NCBI GenBank assembly: GCA_018057825.1
Contig: JAGPCY010000003.1
Location: forward strand, 238,415-302,414
Direction: 5' to 3'
From: Kofleriaceae bacterium
GTDB lineage: Bacteria > Myxococcota_A > Polyangia > Haliangiales > Haliangiaceae
DNA: 64,000 nt
Each line of letters begins with the position of its first letter. Position 1 is the first letter of the stretch. The notes under the pieces were generated by a model, which saw nothing but the letters and a program-made list of their open reading frames with translations, searched no databases and had not been told where the DNA came from. Position numbers and translations under genes: made by a program. This document shows positions 43,425-52,037 of this stretch, piece by piece.

Positions 43425-44036
43425 TCACGGCGTGACGTGGACCTCGGCGTAGCTCCGCGATTCGTTGTTCCAGAAGTCGATCGCGTAGGTGTGGATCTCG
43501 ACGGTGTGGCCGCGGTCGGGGCACGCGGGTTCGCCGACCTCGGTCGCGAGGTACATGCCGTCGGACACCAGGCTGCCGACATCGCCGGCCTGGAGGTCGT
43601 CGGCCAGGCCGCAGCGATAGCGGGCCGGCAGGGGTGGCACGAGGGGCGGCGGTGGGGGCGGGCCGTCGGACGGCGGCTCGAGCTTGTCGACGCAGATCGG
43701 CGGGAAGTCGACCGGGGGCAGCCAGCCGGCTCCGCTGCCCGGTGGCGGCGCCGGGTCGCATACGGTGCGGCGGTACATGCGCATCGCGCGCACGCCGCCG
43801 CTGTCGAGGGCGAACGGTACGACCACGATCGGGTCGGCGGGCGTGGCCTCGAAGCGCGGGCTGGGACCGCAGTAGATCTCGGGCGGGGCTCCGCTGCGTG
43901 GGCGCAGGATCTCGACGCACGACAGGGGGGCATCACCGTCGGCGGCAGGGACCGCGACCTGGGAGAACGTCGAACAGTCGGTGAAGCCGAGGGCCGGCAG
44001 CGCGGCGAGGACGAGCAGGGTGCGGTGGCTGGGCAT
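43425..44036 (-). CDS. Hypothetical secreted protein with a poly-proline segment
   Basis: A 203-residue protein starting at the ATG at 44036 with a signal sequence (MPSHRTLLVLAALPALGFTDC) in which a lipobox Cys21 is possible (FTDC is atypical). Mature cysteines pair well in number. A Pro-rich run (PPPPPPLVPPLP) lies in the middle. The C-terminal part (AIDFWNNESRSYAEVHV) has a beta-sandwich look. I do not recognise the family. Confidence 0.7.
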   Translation of the reverse strand: MPSHRTLLVLAALPALGFTDCSTFSQVAVPAADGDAPLSCVEILRPRSGAPPEIYCGPSPRFEATPADPIVVVPFALDSGGVRAMRMYRRTVCDPAPPPGSGAGWLPPVDFPPICVDKLEPPSDGPPPPPPLVPPLPARYRCGLADDLQAGDVGSLVSDGMYLATEVGEPACPDRGHTVEIHTYAIDFWNNESRSYAEVHVTP

Positions 44037-44154
44037 GCCCGCTTCACGCACGACCGCGCCGATCTTCCCGCAGGTGTGCGGACAGCAGGCCGCAGGCCCG
44101 CTCTTCGCCGCGGAATCGTGCGCACGGCGCGCGCGTTCGATCGATACTGCCGCC

Positions 44155-44727
44155 ATGAACCGCCTCGCCTTCGGGATCCTCGCCCTGGCGCTGACCGCGC
44201 CGCTCGCCGTCGCGAAGCCGGCGCCCAAGCCGACGCCGACGCCGGCGCCGGTGCCCAGCCAGCCGGCGCCGCCTCCCGCGCCCAAGCCGGTCCCCCCGCC
44301 GGCGCCGCCGCCCGCTCCGACGACGTTCCGGATCGCGGCCATCCAGGCGTTCTTGTACTTCCACAAGACCGGCACCTTCGGCACCGAGGACCTGACCACC
44401 GGGAAGGTCGCGCTGTGGAACACGATCATCGGCGAGGGCGACGCCGAGCATCCGGCGACCGCGATGCTGGTCAAGGTGGTGTTGACCGGACCGAGCTTCG
44501 CCAACCAGGACGGCAAGCTGGTGGTGGTGGCCAAGGAAGGCAAGCGCACCCTGGTGAAGCAGACCTTCCCGATCGAGGACTACTTCGAGGAGCAGACCCC
44601 GTCGATCACGCTGCCGCTCCTGGTCACCGGGGTCGGCTGCGAGGAGATCATCGTGACCGCGACCCTGTCGGGCAAGGGCAAGCGCGGCACCGCCCGGGCG
44701 GTCGTGCCGTTCGCGTGCGGCGAGTAG
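44155..44727 (+). CDS. Secreted protein with Pro-rich N-terminal stalk
   Basis: A 190-residue exported protein. A signal peptide (1-20, ending LAVA) is followed by a Lys-Pro/Pro-Ala-rich stretch (about 21-57). A predicted beta-rich domain follows (FLYFHKTGTFGTEDLT to VPFACG). It is divergent from the previous gene. The domain is not recognised. Two cysteines near the end could pair. Confidence 0.72.
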   Translation: MNRLAFGILALALTAPLAVAKPAPKPTPTPAPVPSQPAPPPAPKPVPPPAPPPAPTTFRIAAIQAFLYFHKTGTFGTEDLTTGKVALWNTIIGEGDAEHPATAMLVKVVLTGPSFANQDGKLVVVAKEGKRTLVKQTFPIEDYFEEQTPSITLPLLVTGVGCEEIIVTATLSGKGKRGTARAVVPFACGE

Positions 44728-44814
44728 GCCGCGAGGCCCGGCGACGGGGTCCCGCGCGGCGCGGGTGTGGGGCGACGGCCCGCGGTCCAGGTCGGAACGC
44801 GGTAGCATGCGGCG

Positions 44815-45555
44815 GTGGCGTCCGATCCTGACGAAGAGCTGCGGGCGGCGGCGATCACCGGCCTGGCCCTCGAGCTGCGCGCGGCGGCGGAGGTCGGGCG
44901 GCTCGATCGCGCGGCGCTGACGATCGCCGAGCTCGATGACGCGCCGGTGGATCGGCGGGCGGTGCTGGCCGCGCTCGACGACTGGGGCGCGGCGGTGCGG
45001 GCGGCAGGCAGCGGCGATCGGTCCGCTGGGATGGACGCGCTGACCCGGCTCCTGGGGCGCGACCTCGGCTTCACCGGCGATCGCGATACCTACGATCACC
45101 CGGACAACAGCTTCTTGCCCAAGGTCCTGGCCCGGCGCCGCGGCCTGCCGATCACGCTGTCGATCCTCTACCTCGAGGTGGCGCGGCGCGCCGAGCTGCC
45201 GCTGTTCGGCATCGCCTTGCCCGGGCATTTCGTGGTCGGCTATCGCGTCGGCGACGGCGTGACGGTGACCGACCCCTTCGCCGGCGGCGCGCTGTGCGCC
45301 CGCGCGGACCTCGAGGCCCTGGTGGCGCGCGCCGGTGGGCGGTTCCACCCGGCGATGTTGTCGCCGGCGACGCCCGTCGAGATCGTCGCCCGGGTGCTGC
45401 GCAACCTGCTCGGCAGCTACCAGCGCCGGCACCGGCTGGCGGCGGCGGGCGCCGTGGCCGCGCTATGGGCTGGCTTCGCGCCCGACGATCGCAGCGCGGC
45501 GTCGGCGGTCGCGGAGGTCGCGGAGGCGGAGGCGGCCGCGGCGCGCTTGAACTGA
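44815..45555 (+). CDS. SirB1/transglutaminase-like domain protein
   Basis: A 246-residue protein of the SirB1 type. The diagnostic stretch is PDNSFLPKVLARRRGLPITLSILYLEVARR followed by FGIALPGHFVVGY (about 100-145), from the transglutaminase-like superfamily. A short helical region ends the protein. Family members are conserved in proteobacteria, but their biochemical role is unsettled. The GTG start is at 44815. The stop is directly followed by hexamer tract 6. Confidence 0.85.
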   Translation: MASDPDEELRAAAITGLALELRAAAEVGRLDRAALTIAELDDAPVDRRAVLAALDDWGAAVRAAGSGDRSAGMDALTRLLGRDLGFTGDRDTYDHPDNSFLPKVLARRRGLPITLSILYLEVARRAELPLFGIALPGHFVVGYRVGDGVTVTDPFAGGALCARADLEALVARAGGRFHPAMLSPATPVEIVARVLRNLLGSYQRRHRLAAAGAVAALWAGFAPDDRSAASAVAEVAEAEAAAARLN

Positions 45556-45766
<211 letters not shown>

Positions 45767-45817
45767 GATACCCCGGCGACCTCCGCTAGCTGATCGGCCT
45801 TGCACTAGCATGGCGCC

Positions 45818-46501
45818 ATGCCCGGCCGCTTCTCCTCCATCACCACCCTCGCGCTCCTTGCCACCACCCTCCTGGCCTGCGGCGGCAGCGGCAAACCTCC
45901 GACCAGCCCCGAGGCTCCCGAGGACGTCGCCGCCGCCTGTGCCGCCGGGGTCACCATGGCGGGGCCAGCGCCGACGCCGGCCGCGACCTGGGACGCGGTC
46001 CGCGCCGCGGTCGGCGAGGGGCTCGATAGCTGCGACGGCTGTGGTCCCACCGCGCCGGTCAGCGTGGTCGGCGACAGCGGCGCGGTCGTGCTCTACGACG
46101 GCCGCGGCTATCACGTCCAGAAGGACCTGTGGGCGTCCTACGATCAGGCGCCGACGGTCGCGATCACGCCGCTGGCCGACCTCACGCGGATCTCGGTCAC
46201 CTTCGAGCTGCTCGGCCGCGAGGAGGCCTGCCTCGACGGTGAAGATCCCGAGTCGACCGACTGCCACACGGCCACGGTCGTGATGGGCACCGAGTACATC
46301 GACCTGGTGGTCGAGCCGTCGTCGGGGGCCATCGTCTGGCAGGCGCGCTGCAGTCTCGACGGCGACGCCGCCGGCCAGCCGACCTCGGTCAACCGCGCCG
46401 GCGACCGCTACAGCTACACGTCGTGTGTCGCCGAGGCGGCACCGGTGACCTTCACGGTGTCGGCGCTGTCGGCCTGCACCGCACCGGCGATCGCGCGGTA
46501 G
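45818..46501 (+). CDS. Hypothetical lipoprotein
   Basis: A 227-residue protein with signal peptide and lipobox (TLLAC, Cys21). The mature protein has a Pro/Ser stalk and nine further cysteines including CDGC, and a PepSY-like or beta-rich body (SGAVVLYDGRGYHVQKDLWASY). The family is not recognised. It lies downstream of hexamer tract 6 and upstream of the MFS gene. Confidence 0.78.
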   Translation: MPGRFSSITTLALLATTLLACGGSGKPPTSPEAPEDVAAACAAGVTMAGPAPTPAATWDAVRAAVGEGLDSCDGCGPTAPVSVVGDSGAVVLYDGRGYHVQKDLWASYDQAPTVAITPLADLTRISVTFELLGREEACLDGEDPESTDCHTATVVMGTEYIDLVVEPSSGAIVWQARCSLDGDAAGQPTSVNRAGDRYSYTSCVAEAAPVTFTVSALSACTAPAIAR

Positions 46502-46552
46502 GGCACGCGCCGAGGGTTGCCTTCCGGCCCGCCCCCCGTATCCTGCGCCCCG

Positions 46553-47764
46553 ATGTCCGACCGCGCGCGCCCGACGATGGGCATGGTCGAGCTGGTCGGC
46601 TTCCTGGCGGTGGCGATGTCGCTGAACGCCCTGGCGATCGACATCGTGCTGCCGGGGTTACCGGCGCTGGGGGCGTCGCTCGATATCGCCGAGCCCAACC
46701 GCCGCCAGCTCGTGATCGTGGTCTACCTGATCGCGATGGGGGCGTCGCAGCTCGTCCACGGACCGCTGGCCGATCGCTACGGCCGGCGGCCGACGCTCCT
46801 GGCCGGGTTGGCGATCTACGCGGTGGCCGGGCTGGCCAGCGCGCTGGCGCCGAGCTTCGCGGTGCTGATCGCGGCGCGCGCGGTGCAAGGCTTCGGCGCG
46901 GGTGCGGCCCGCGTGGTGGCGGTGTCGATCGCGCGCGATCGCTATCGCGGCGCCGAGATGGCGCGGGTCATGTCGCTGGTGACGATGACCTTCCTCGTGG
47001 TGCCGATCTTGGCGCCGTCGATCGGCCAGGTGATGTTGTGGGTTGCGAGCTGGCGGTGGATCTTCGTCGTGCTGGCGGTGGCCGGCGCCGCGCTGGCGCT
47101 GTGGGCCCGGGCTCGCCTCGACGAGACCCTCGACCCCGCGAACCGTCGGGCCCTGACGCCGCGAGCGGTGGCGGCGGCGCTGCGGGAGGTCGTGACCACC
47201 CGCGCGACCGCGGTGCCGATGCTGGCGATGGCGACCGCGAGCGGCGCGCTCATGGCCTACGTGACCTCGTCCCAGCAGGTGTTCCAGGACGGCTTCGGGG
47301 TCGGCGCCAGCTTCGCGCTCCTGTTCGCGCTGATCGCGGTGACGATGTCGGCGGCGGCCTTCGCCAACGCCCGGCTGGTGCGGCGGGTCGGCCCGGCCCG
47401 GCTGGCGCGGCGCGCGCTGCACGCGATGATCGCGACCTCGGCGCTGGCGGCGGCGCTGGCGGTGAGCGATCGACTGTCGCTGCCGGCCTTCGAGCTGCTG
47501 AGCTGCCTGACGATGATGAGCTTCGGCTTCGTCGGCTCGAACCTGAACGCCGTCGCGATGGAGCCGATGGGTCACCTGGCCGGCACGGCGTCGTCGGTGA
47601 TCGGCGCGGTGTCGACGGTGGCGTCGGCCATCCTCGGCGGCGTGGTCGGCCACCTGTTCGACGGCACCGCGCGCCCGCTCCTGGTCGCGACCCTGGTGCT
47701 CGCGGTGGTGGCGCGCGGCCTCTTGCTGCTGGCGCCGACGGTCCGCCCGCCGCGCCCGGCGTGA
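46553..47764 (+). CDS. Bcr/CflA-type major facilitator drug exporter
   Basis: A 403-residue, twelve-helix inner-membrane antiporter. The Bcr/CflA signature is clear: DIVLPGLPALG near helix 1 and LVHGPLADRYGRRPTLL in the loop between helices 2 and 3 (motif A). Motif C-like glycines lie in VPILAPSIGQVM and helix 5. Members export bicyclomycin, chloramphenicol or amino acids. The ATG at 46553 is preferred over one 12 codons upstream because the added residues are not conserved. No adjacent regulator. Confidence 0.88.
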   Translation: MSDRARPTMGMVELVGFLAVAMSLNALAIDIVLPGLPALGASLDIAEPNRRQLVIVVYLIAMGASQLVHGPLADRYGRRPTLLAGLAIYAVAGLASALAPSFAVLIAARAVQGFGAGAARVVAVSIARDRYRGAEMARVMSLVTMTFLVVPILAPSIGQVMLWVASWRWIFVVLAVAGAALALWARARLDETLDPANRRALTPRAVAAALREVVTTRATAVPMLAMATASGALMAYVTSSQQVFQDGFGVGASFALLFALIAVTMSAAAFANARLVRRVGPARLARRALHAMIATSALAAALAVSDRLSLPAFELLSCLTMMSFGFVGSNLNAVAMEPMGHLAGTASSVIGAVSTVASAILGGVVGHLFDGTARPLLVATLVLAVVARGLLLLAPTVRPPRPA

Positions 47765-47814
47765 CGGCTCGCGGCTTGCGCGCGCGGTCGACCGCCGGTG
47801 CTATCGTCGCGCCC

Positions 47815-48516
47815 ATGTTCGACGCTCCGGTCCGCTACCAGCTCACCGATGACATCGCCGTGATCGCGATGGACGATGGCAAGGCCAACGCGCTGTCGAT
47901 GCCGATGATCGACGCGGTGCTCGGCGCCCTCGATCGCGCCGCCGGCGAGGCCAAGGCGGTGATCCTGACCGGTCGCCCCGGGCGGTTCTGCGCCGGCTTC
48001 GATCTGCGGGTGATGATGAGCGGCCCGGACGCCGCGGTCGCGCTCCTGACCCGCGGCGCCGACCTGCTCCTGCGGCTGTTCGAGTATCCGCTGCCGCTGG
48101 TGATCGCGGCCAGCGGCCACGCCTTGGCCGGCGGCGCGCTGGTGGTCCTGACCGGCGACACGCGCCTCGGCATCGCCGGCGACGACGTCAAGGTCGGCCT
48201 GAACGAGGTCGCGATCGGCATGCCGGTGCCGCTCCTGGCGATGGAGCTGGCCCGCGCTCGCCTGAACCCGGCGGCGCTGACCGCCGCGACGCTGTTCGCT
48301 CAGGTCTATACGCCGGCTGGCGCCCAGACCGCCGGCTACCTCGACGCGGTGGTGGCGGCCGAGGACCTGGCCGCGGCGGCCCTGACCGAGGCCAAGCGCC
48401 TGGGCGCCCTGCCGCGGGCCGCCTACGCCGGCACCAAGCAGCGCCTGCGCGGGCCGGTGGCGGCGACGATCCGCGCCGGCTTCCTCGACGACGTCAACCG
48501 CGCGCTCGGCAAGTGA
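47815..48516 (+). CDS. Enoyl-CoA hydratase/isomerase family protein
   Basis: A 233-residue crotonase-fold protein. The first oxyanion-hole segment is FCAGFDLRVM and the second is SGHALAGGALVVL. The catalytic Glu of classical hydratases is represented by GLNEVAIGMPVP. It is somewhat shorter than the usual 255-260 residues, missing part of the C-terminal helices. It might hydrate enoyl-CoA in fatty-acid breakdown or act on another acyl-CoA; no beta-oxidation genes are adjacent. Confidence 0.85.
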   Translation: MFDAPVRYQLTDDIAVIAMDDGKANALSMPMIDAVLGALDRAAGEAKAVILTGRPGRFCAGFDLRVMMSGPDAAVALLTRGADLLLRLFEYPLPLVIAASGHALAGGALVVLTGDTRLGIAGDDVKVGLNEVAIGMPVPLLAMELARARLNPAALTAATLFAQVYTPAGAQTAGYLDAVVAAEDLAAAALTEAKRLGALPRAAYAGTKQRLRGPVAATIRAGFLDDVNRALGK

Positions 48517-48519
48517 GGG

Positions 48520-49425
48520 TCAGCGCGCCGGCAGCGCGACCGCCAGCTCGACCTGGTAGAGGTCGGTGGCGCCAGCGCCGCCCGGGCGATCCGAGGCGAA
48601 GATCAGCCGGCGCTCGTCGGGCGACAGCGCCGGCGCGGTCTCGTCGGCCTCGGTGTTGACGCCGAGCAGCGGCGCGCTCGGGCCCCAGCCGCCGTCGACG
48701 GTGCGGAACGCGACCATGAGATCGGCGCCGCCGAAGGGGCCGGGCTCGACGGTGAAGAGGAGGAAGCTGCGGTCGGGTGCGAGCAGCGGCGCGCCCAGGG
48801 ACCCGGCCGGCGGATCGGGCAGGACGATCGGCGCCGGCGCGCCGTAGCCGTCGGCGGTCGGCTGGGCCTCGACCAGGCTCGGCCCGCGCTCGTCGGCGAC
48901 CGCGGCGACCAGCGCGCCGTCGCGGGCGATCGACGCGAACCCGAGCTCGCGGCGATCGTTGACGCCGCCGGTCAGCCGGCGCGGTTCGGTCCAGCCGTCG
49001 CCGTCGCGGTCGACGAACCACAGGTCGAGGTCGGGCTGGGGATCGCGGCCGGTGCGCGGCCGATCGGACGCGAAGTACAGGCGGTCGCGGGCGACGTGGA
49101 AGAACGGCGCGCGCTCGCGGTAGCCGTCGCTCCACGGCGCGTCGGCGGCGGTCTGCCACGCGCCCTCGAACCACTCGGCGCTGACGATCCGCGGCGCCCG
49201 ACCGTCGGGGGCGGCCCGCTCGAGGTACGCGACCTGGCCGACCGGATCGAAGGTCCAGGCGCGCTCGGCGGCGGCGGTGTTGAGCCCGTGAAGCGGCGTC
49301 GCCTCGACGGCGGGGGCGGCGAACGGATCGTCAGCCGCGGTTGGCGCCGCCGGGGGCGCAGCCCGGCCACAGGCGGCGAGCCCGGCCAGCGCGGCCCCGG
49401 TAGCGAGGAGATGGACCGAGGTCAT
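48520..49425 (-). CDS. PD40/TolB-like beta-propeller lipoprotein
   Basis: A 301-residue lipoprotein with lipobox (GLAAC). The start is taken at the ATG at 49425; a GTG three codons upstream is equally open. The body has PD40-type repeats: FHVARDRLYFASDRPRTG, DLDLWFVDRDGDG, and APALSPDERRLIFASDRPGGAGATDLY near the end. This is the pattern of OmpA-associated TolB-like propellers in myxobacteria. It is convergent with the crotonase gene and follows the AgmX-like gene by 9 bases. Confidence 0.82.
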   Translation of the reverse strand: MTSVHLLATGAALAGLAACGRAAPPAAPTAADDPFAAPAVEATPLHGLNTAAAERAWTFDPVGQVAYLERAAPDGRAPRIVSAEWFEGAWQTAADAPWSDGYRERAPFFHVARDRLYFASDRPRTGRDPQPDLDLWFVDRDGDGWTEPRRLTGGVNDRRELGFASIARDGALVAAVADERGPSLVEAQPTADGYGAPAPIVLPDPPAGSLGAPLLAPDRSFLLFTVEPGPFGGADLMVAFRTVDGGWGPSAPLLGVNTEADETAPALSPDERRLIFASDRPGGAGATDLYQVELAVALPAR

Positions 49426-49434
49426 CGCGCGCAC

Positions 49435-50376
49435 CTAGAACCGCAGGGGCAGGACGACCTTGGTCTCGTCGCTGGCGGTCGCCAGCTTGAGGCCGCCCAG
49501 CACCTGCTTGACGCAGGCGTCGGCGGTCGCCTGCCCGCTCGACTCCTTGATCACCAGGTTCTTGGTCGTGCCGTCGGCGCGGATCGTGAAGCGGACCACG
49601 ACCAGCTTGCCGGTGGCCGGCTTGAGGCACCGGGTCAGGGCCGGTCGCGCGGTCTCGACCGCGGCGGCGATCTCGGCCGGCGCGCGGGCTCCCTCGACGG
49701 TGGCGGTCGGGGCCTCGGCCGGGCCGGGCGAGGTCGCGCTGGTCGCGCCGGCGGCCGCGCCGTCGAACTTGATCGCGAGCTGGTAGTTGACCGCGGCCGC
49801 GGTGCCGAGCGGCGCCAGGCGGATCGCGGCCACCGCCTGGGCCACGCAGCCGTCGAGGGCGGCGCCCAGACTCGAGGTCACCTTGACGTCCTTCGCGATC
49901 GAGCCGTCGGGGTTGATGCGCAGCTTGATCGCGACCGCGCCGGCCTTGCCCGGGGCGCGATCCTGGCAAGCCCGCAGAGACGCGCTGGCGCTCGCCAGCT
50001 CGCGCTGGATCCGCTGGCTCAAGGCCGGCGCCGCGGCCGCGCCCGGCGCGAGGTCGACCTCGCCCTTCCACGGTCCGCCGGGGAGCGACCACACCGCGAG
50101 GATGCCGGCCGCGCACTGGGCCGCCGCGCCCTTGGTCGCCGCGGTCGCGGTGACGGTGCCGTCGCGGTCGACCGCGAGCTTGATGCGGACCGGCCCCGCG
50201 GTCGGCGCGCGCCAGCACACCGCCATCGCCTGGTGGGCCTCGGAGAGCGCGCCGTCGACCACCGGTCGGGTCGCCGCGGCCGGCCCGCCCTTGACCACCG
50301 CGACGTCGGCGGCGGCCGGGGCGGCGAGGGCGGCGAGCGCGACGAGGCTCAGGCGCAGGCGACGCGGGCGGACCAT
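49435..50376 (-). CDS. AgmX/PglI C-terminal domain protein, three tandem domains
   Basis: A 313-residue secreted protein (signal peptide 1-23, ending APAAA). Three related modules follow, each with a Cys, a central D-G-[TS] turn and a second Cys: CWRAP to QCAAGIL, CQDRAP to GCVAQAV, and CLKPATGK to ACVKQVL. This is the TonB-like AgmX/PglI C-terminal module found in myxobacterial gliding and envelope proteins. The cysteine pairs probably form disulfides. No TonB membrane anchor or Pro-rich spacer is present, so it is not a TonB itself. Probably co-transcribed with the propeller lipoprotein. Confidence 0.78.
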   Translation of the reverse strand: MVRPRRLRLSLVALAALAAPAAADVAVVKGGPAAATRPVVDGALSEAHQAMAVCWRAPTAGPVRIKLAVDRDGTVTATAATKGAAAQCAAGILAVWSLPGGPWKGEVDLAPGAAAAPALSQRIQRELASASASLRACQDRAPGKAGAVAIKLRINPDGSIAKDVKVTSSLGAALDGCVAQAVAAIRLAPLGTAAAVNYQLAIKFDGAAAGATSATSPGPAEAPTATVEGARAPAEIAAAVETARPALTRCLKPATGKLVVVRFTIRADGTTKNLVIKESSGQATADACVKQVLGGLKLATASDETKVVLPLRF

Positions 50377-50430
50377 GGCTCGGTTATGCCACGGCCAGCG
50401 GTCGCGGTCGCGCTCACCGCTTCGCGTGGA

Positions 50431-51210
50431 TCATCCCGGCAAGGTCGCGGCCAGGTGTCCCTTGCGGAAGACCCAGGTCGTGCCGGGCTCGGCCGCGATC
50501 CAGCGCTCATCGCGGGTCAGCGGCAAGGTCGCGACCACCGCGACGCGATCGCGCGGCGTCGTCACCGCGGCGAAGTCGACCGCGAGATCTTCATCGGCCA
50601 GGGTGGCCCGCGCGAACGGCGCCTGGCGGATGATGTGGTGCAGGCGGGTCGAACAGCGCGCGATGAGCTGGCGGCCGTCGGCCATGAGGAAGTTGAAGGT
50701 GCCGCCGCGTCCGATCCGCGCGCCGTGGGCGGCCACCGCCTCGGCCAGGGCGGTCGGCGACGCCGGGTAACGATCGAACTCGTGAGCGACCGCGCCCAGG
50801 AGCGCGCAGAACGCGTGCTCGCTGTCGGTGGTGCCGACCGGCCGGAACCGACCGAGGGTCAGGCGGCGCGCGCCTTTGATCGTGCCGTTGTGAGCGAACA
50901 CGAACTGTCGGCCCCACAGCTCGCGCACGAACGGGTGGGTGTTGACCAGGCTGACCGGCCCGCGGGTCCGCTTGCGCACGTGGGCCACGGCCAAGAGGGT
51001 CTTGATCGGATGATCGCGGACGAAGCGGGCCAGCGGCGACGCGGCGGCGGCGGCCGGCTCGAGGAACAGCCGGGCCGCCTTGCCCTCGTAGAGCGCCAGG
51101 CCCCAGCCGTCGGCGTGGTGACCGGTGCGGCCGCCGCGCGCGGCCAGGCCAGCGAAGGAGAAGACGATGTCGGTCGGGACGTTGCACTCCATCCCGAGCA
51201 GCTCGCACAT
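50431..51210 (-). CDS. Class II glutamine amidotransferase
   Basis: A 259-residue Ntn-fold amidotransferase of the YafJ type. The nucleophile is Cys2 (MCELLGMECN). GHHADGWGLALY, HVRKRTRG, HPFVRELWGRQFVFAHNG and TDSEHAF complete the family pattern. The acceptor is unknown: related proteins include EgtC of ergothioneine synthesis, but no egt genes are near. It diverges from the GDPD gene with 46 bases between them. Confidence 0.88.
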   Translation of the reverse strand: MCELLGMECNVPTDIVFSFAGLAARGGRTGHHADGWGLALYEGKAARLFLEPAAAAASPLARFVRDHPIKTLLAVAHVRKRTRGPVSLVNTHPFVRELWGRQFVFAHNGTIKGARRLTLGRFRPVGTTDSEHAFCALLGAVAHEFDRYPASPTALAEAVAAHGARIGRGGTFNFLMADGRQLIARCSTRLHHIIRQAPFARATLADEDLAVDFAAVTTPRDRVAVVATLPLTRDERWIAAEPGTTWVFRKGHLAATLPG

Positions 51211-51256
51211 GGCGCGCGATCATACGCCGAGCGCGGCCGCCGTGCGACGATGCGCC

Positions 51257-52030
51257 GTGCCCCACGAGTTTCGCCTGTACGCGCACCGCGGCTGCTCGCT
51301 CGAGCTGCCCGAGAACACCATGCCGGCGTTCCAGCGCGCGGTCGACCTCGGGGTCGACGCCCTCGAGCTCGACGTCCACCTGACCCGCGACGGCCATCCG
51401 CTGGTGTCCCACGATCCGACCGCGGCGCGCATGGCCGGGCGGGCGGTGGCCTGGCGCGACCTCGACCTCGCCGAGGCCCAGGCCCTCGACGTCGGCCAGG
51501 CCTGGCGCGGTCGGCCCGGCGTCGACCCGACGGCTCGGTTCGCGCCGCCGTCCTTCGAGGAGGTGATCACGACCTTCCCCGCGGTGCGCCTGAACGTCGA
51601 CATCAAGCAGTGGTCGCCGCCGATGGTGAAGCCGCTCCTGGCGCTCTTGCGCCGGCTGCGGGCCGAGGACCGCGTGACCCTGGCCAGCTTCCAGCTCCGC
51701 ACGCTCCTCGAGGTCCGGCGGCGCGGCTACGGCGGCGAGACCGCGATGGCCCAGGCCGAGGTCGCCGGCCTCCTGGCCTTGCCGCGCCGGCTGATCCGCA
51801 GCCTGCCCTTCGTCGGCACCGCGGCCCAGGTGCCGCTGGCCGCCGGGCCGCTGCGCTTCGACACCCCGCGGTTCCTCGCCCGCTGCCACGACCTCGGGCT
51901 GCGGGTCGACTACTGGACCGTCGACGATCCCGACGAGGCGCGCCGCTTGATCGCGCTGGGCGCCGACGGCATCATGACCGACGACGCGGCGCGGATGGTG
52001 GCCGGGCTCGGCCGCGGCGCCCGCGCGTGA
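51257..52030 (+). CDS. Glycerophosphodiester phosphodiesterase
   Basis: A 257-residue GDPD TIM-barrel enzyme that splits glycerophosphodiesters to glycerol 3-phosphate and alcohol. The signature is AHRGCSLELPENT (9-21) with H10, ELDVHLTRDG (37-46) with the metal ligands, and catalytic H52 (SHDP). The GTG at 51257 gives the native N-terminus; no signal peptide, so it is cytoplasmic. The C-terminal block WTVDDPDEARRLIALGADGIMTDD is also typical. Confidence 0.92.
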   Translation: MPHEFRLYAHRGCSLELPENTMPAFQRAVDLGVDALELDVHLTRDGHPLVSHDPTAARMAGRAVAWRDLDLAEAQALDVGQAWRGRPGVDPTARFAPPSFEEVITTFPAVRLNVDIKQWSPPMVKPLLALLRRLRAEDRVTLASFQLRTLLEVRRRGYGGETAMAQAEVAGLLALPRRLIRSLPFVGTAAQVPLAAGPLRFDTPRFLARCHDLGLRVDYWTVDDPDEARRLIALGADGIMTDDAARMVAGLGRGARA

Positions 52031-52037
52031 TCGTCGC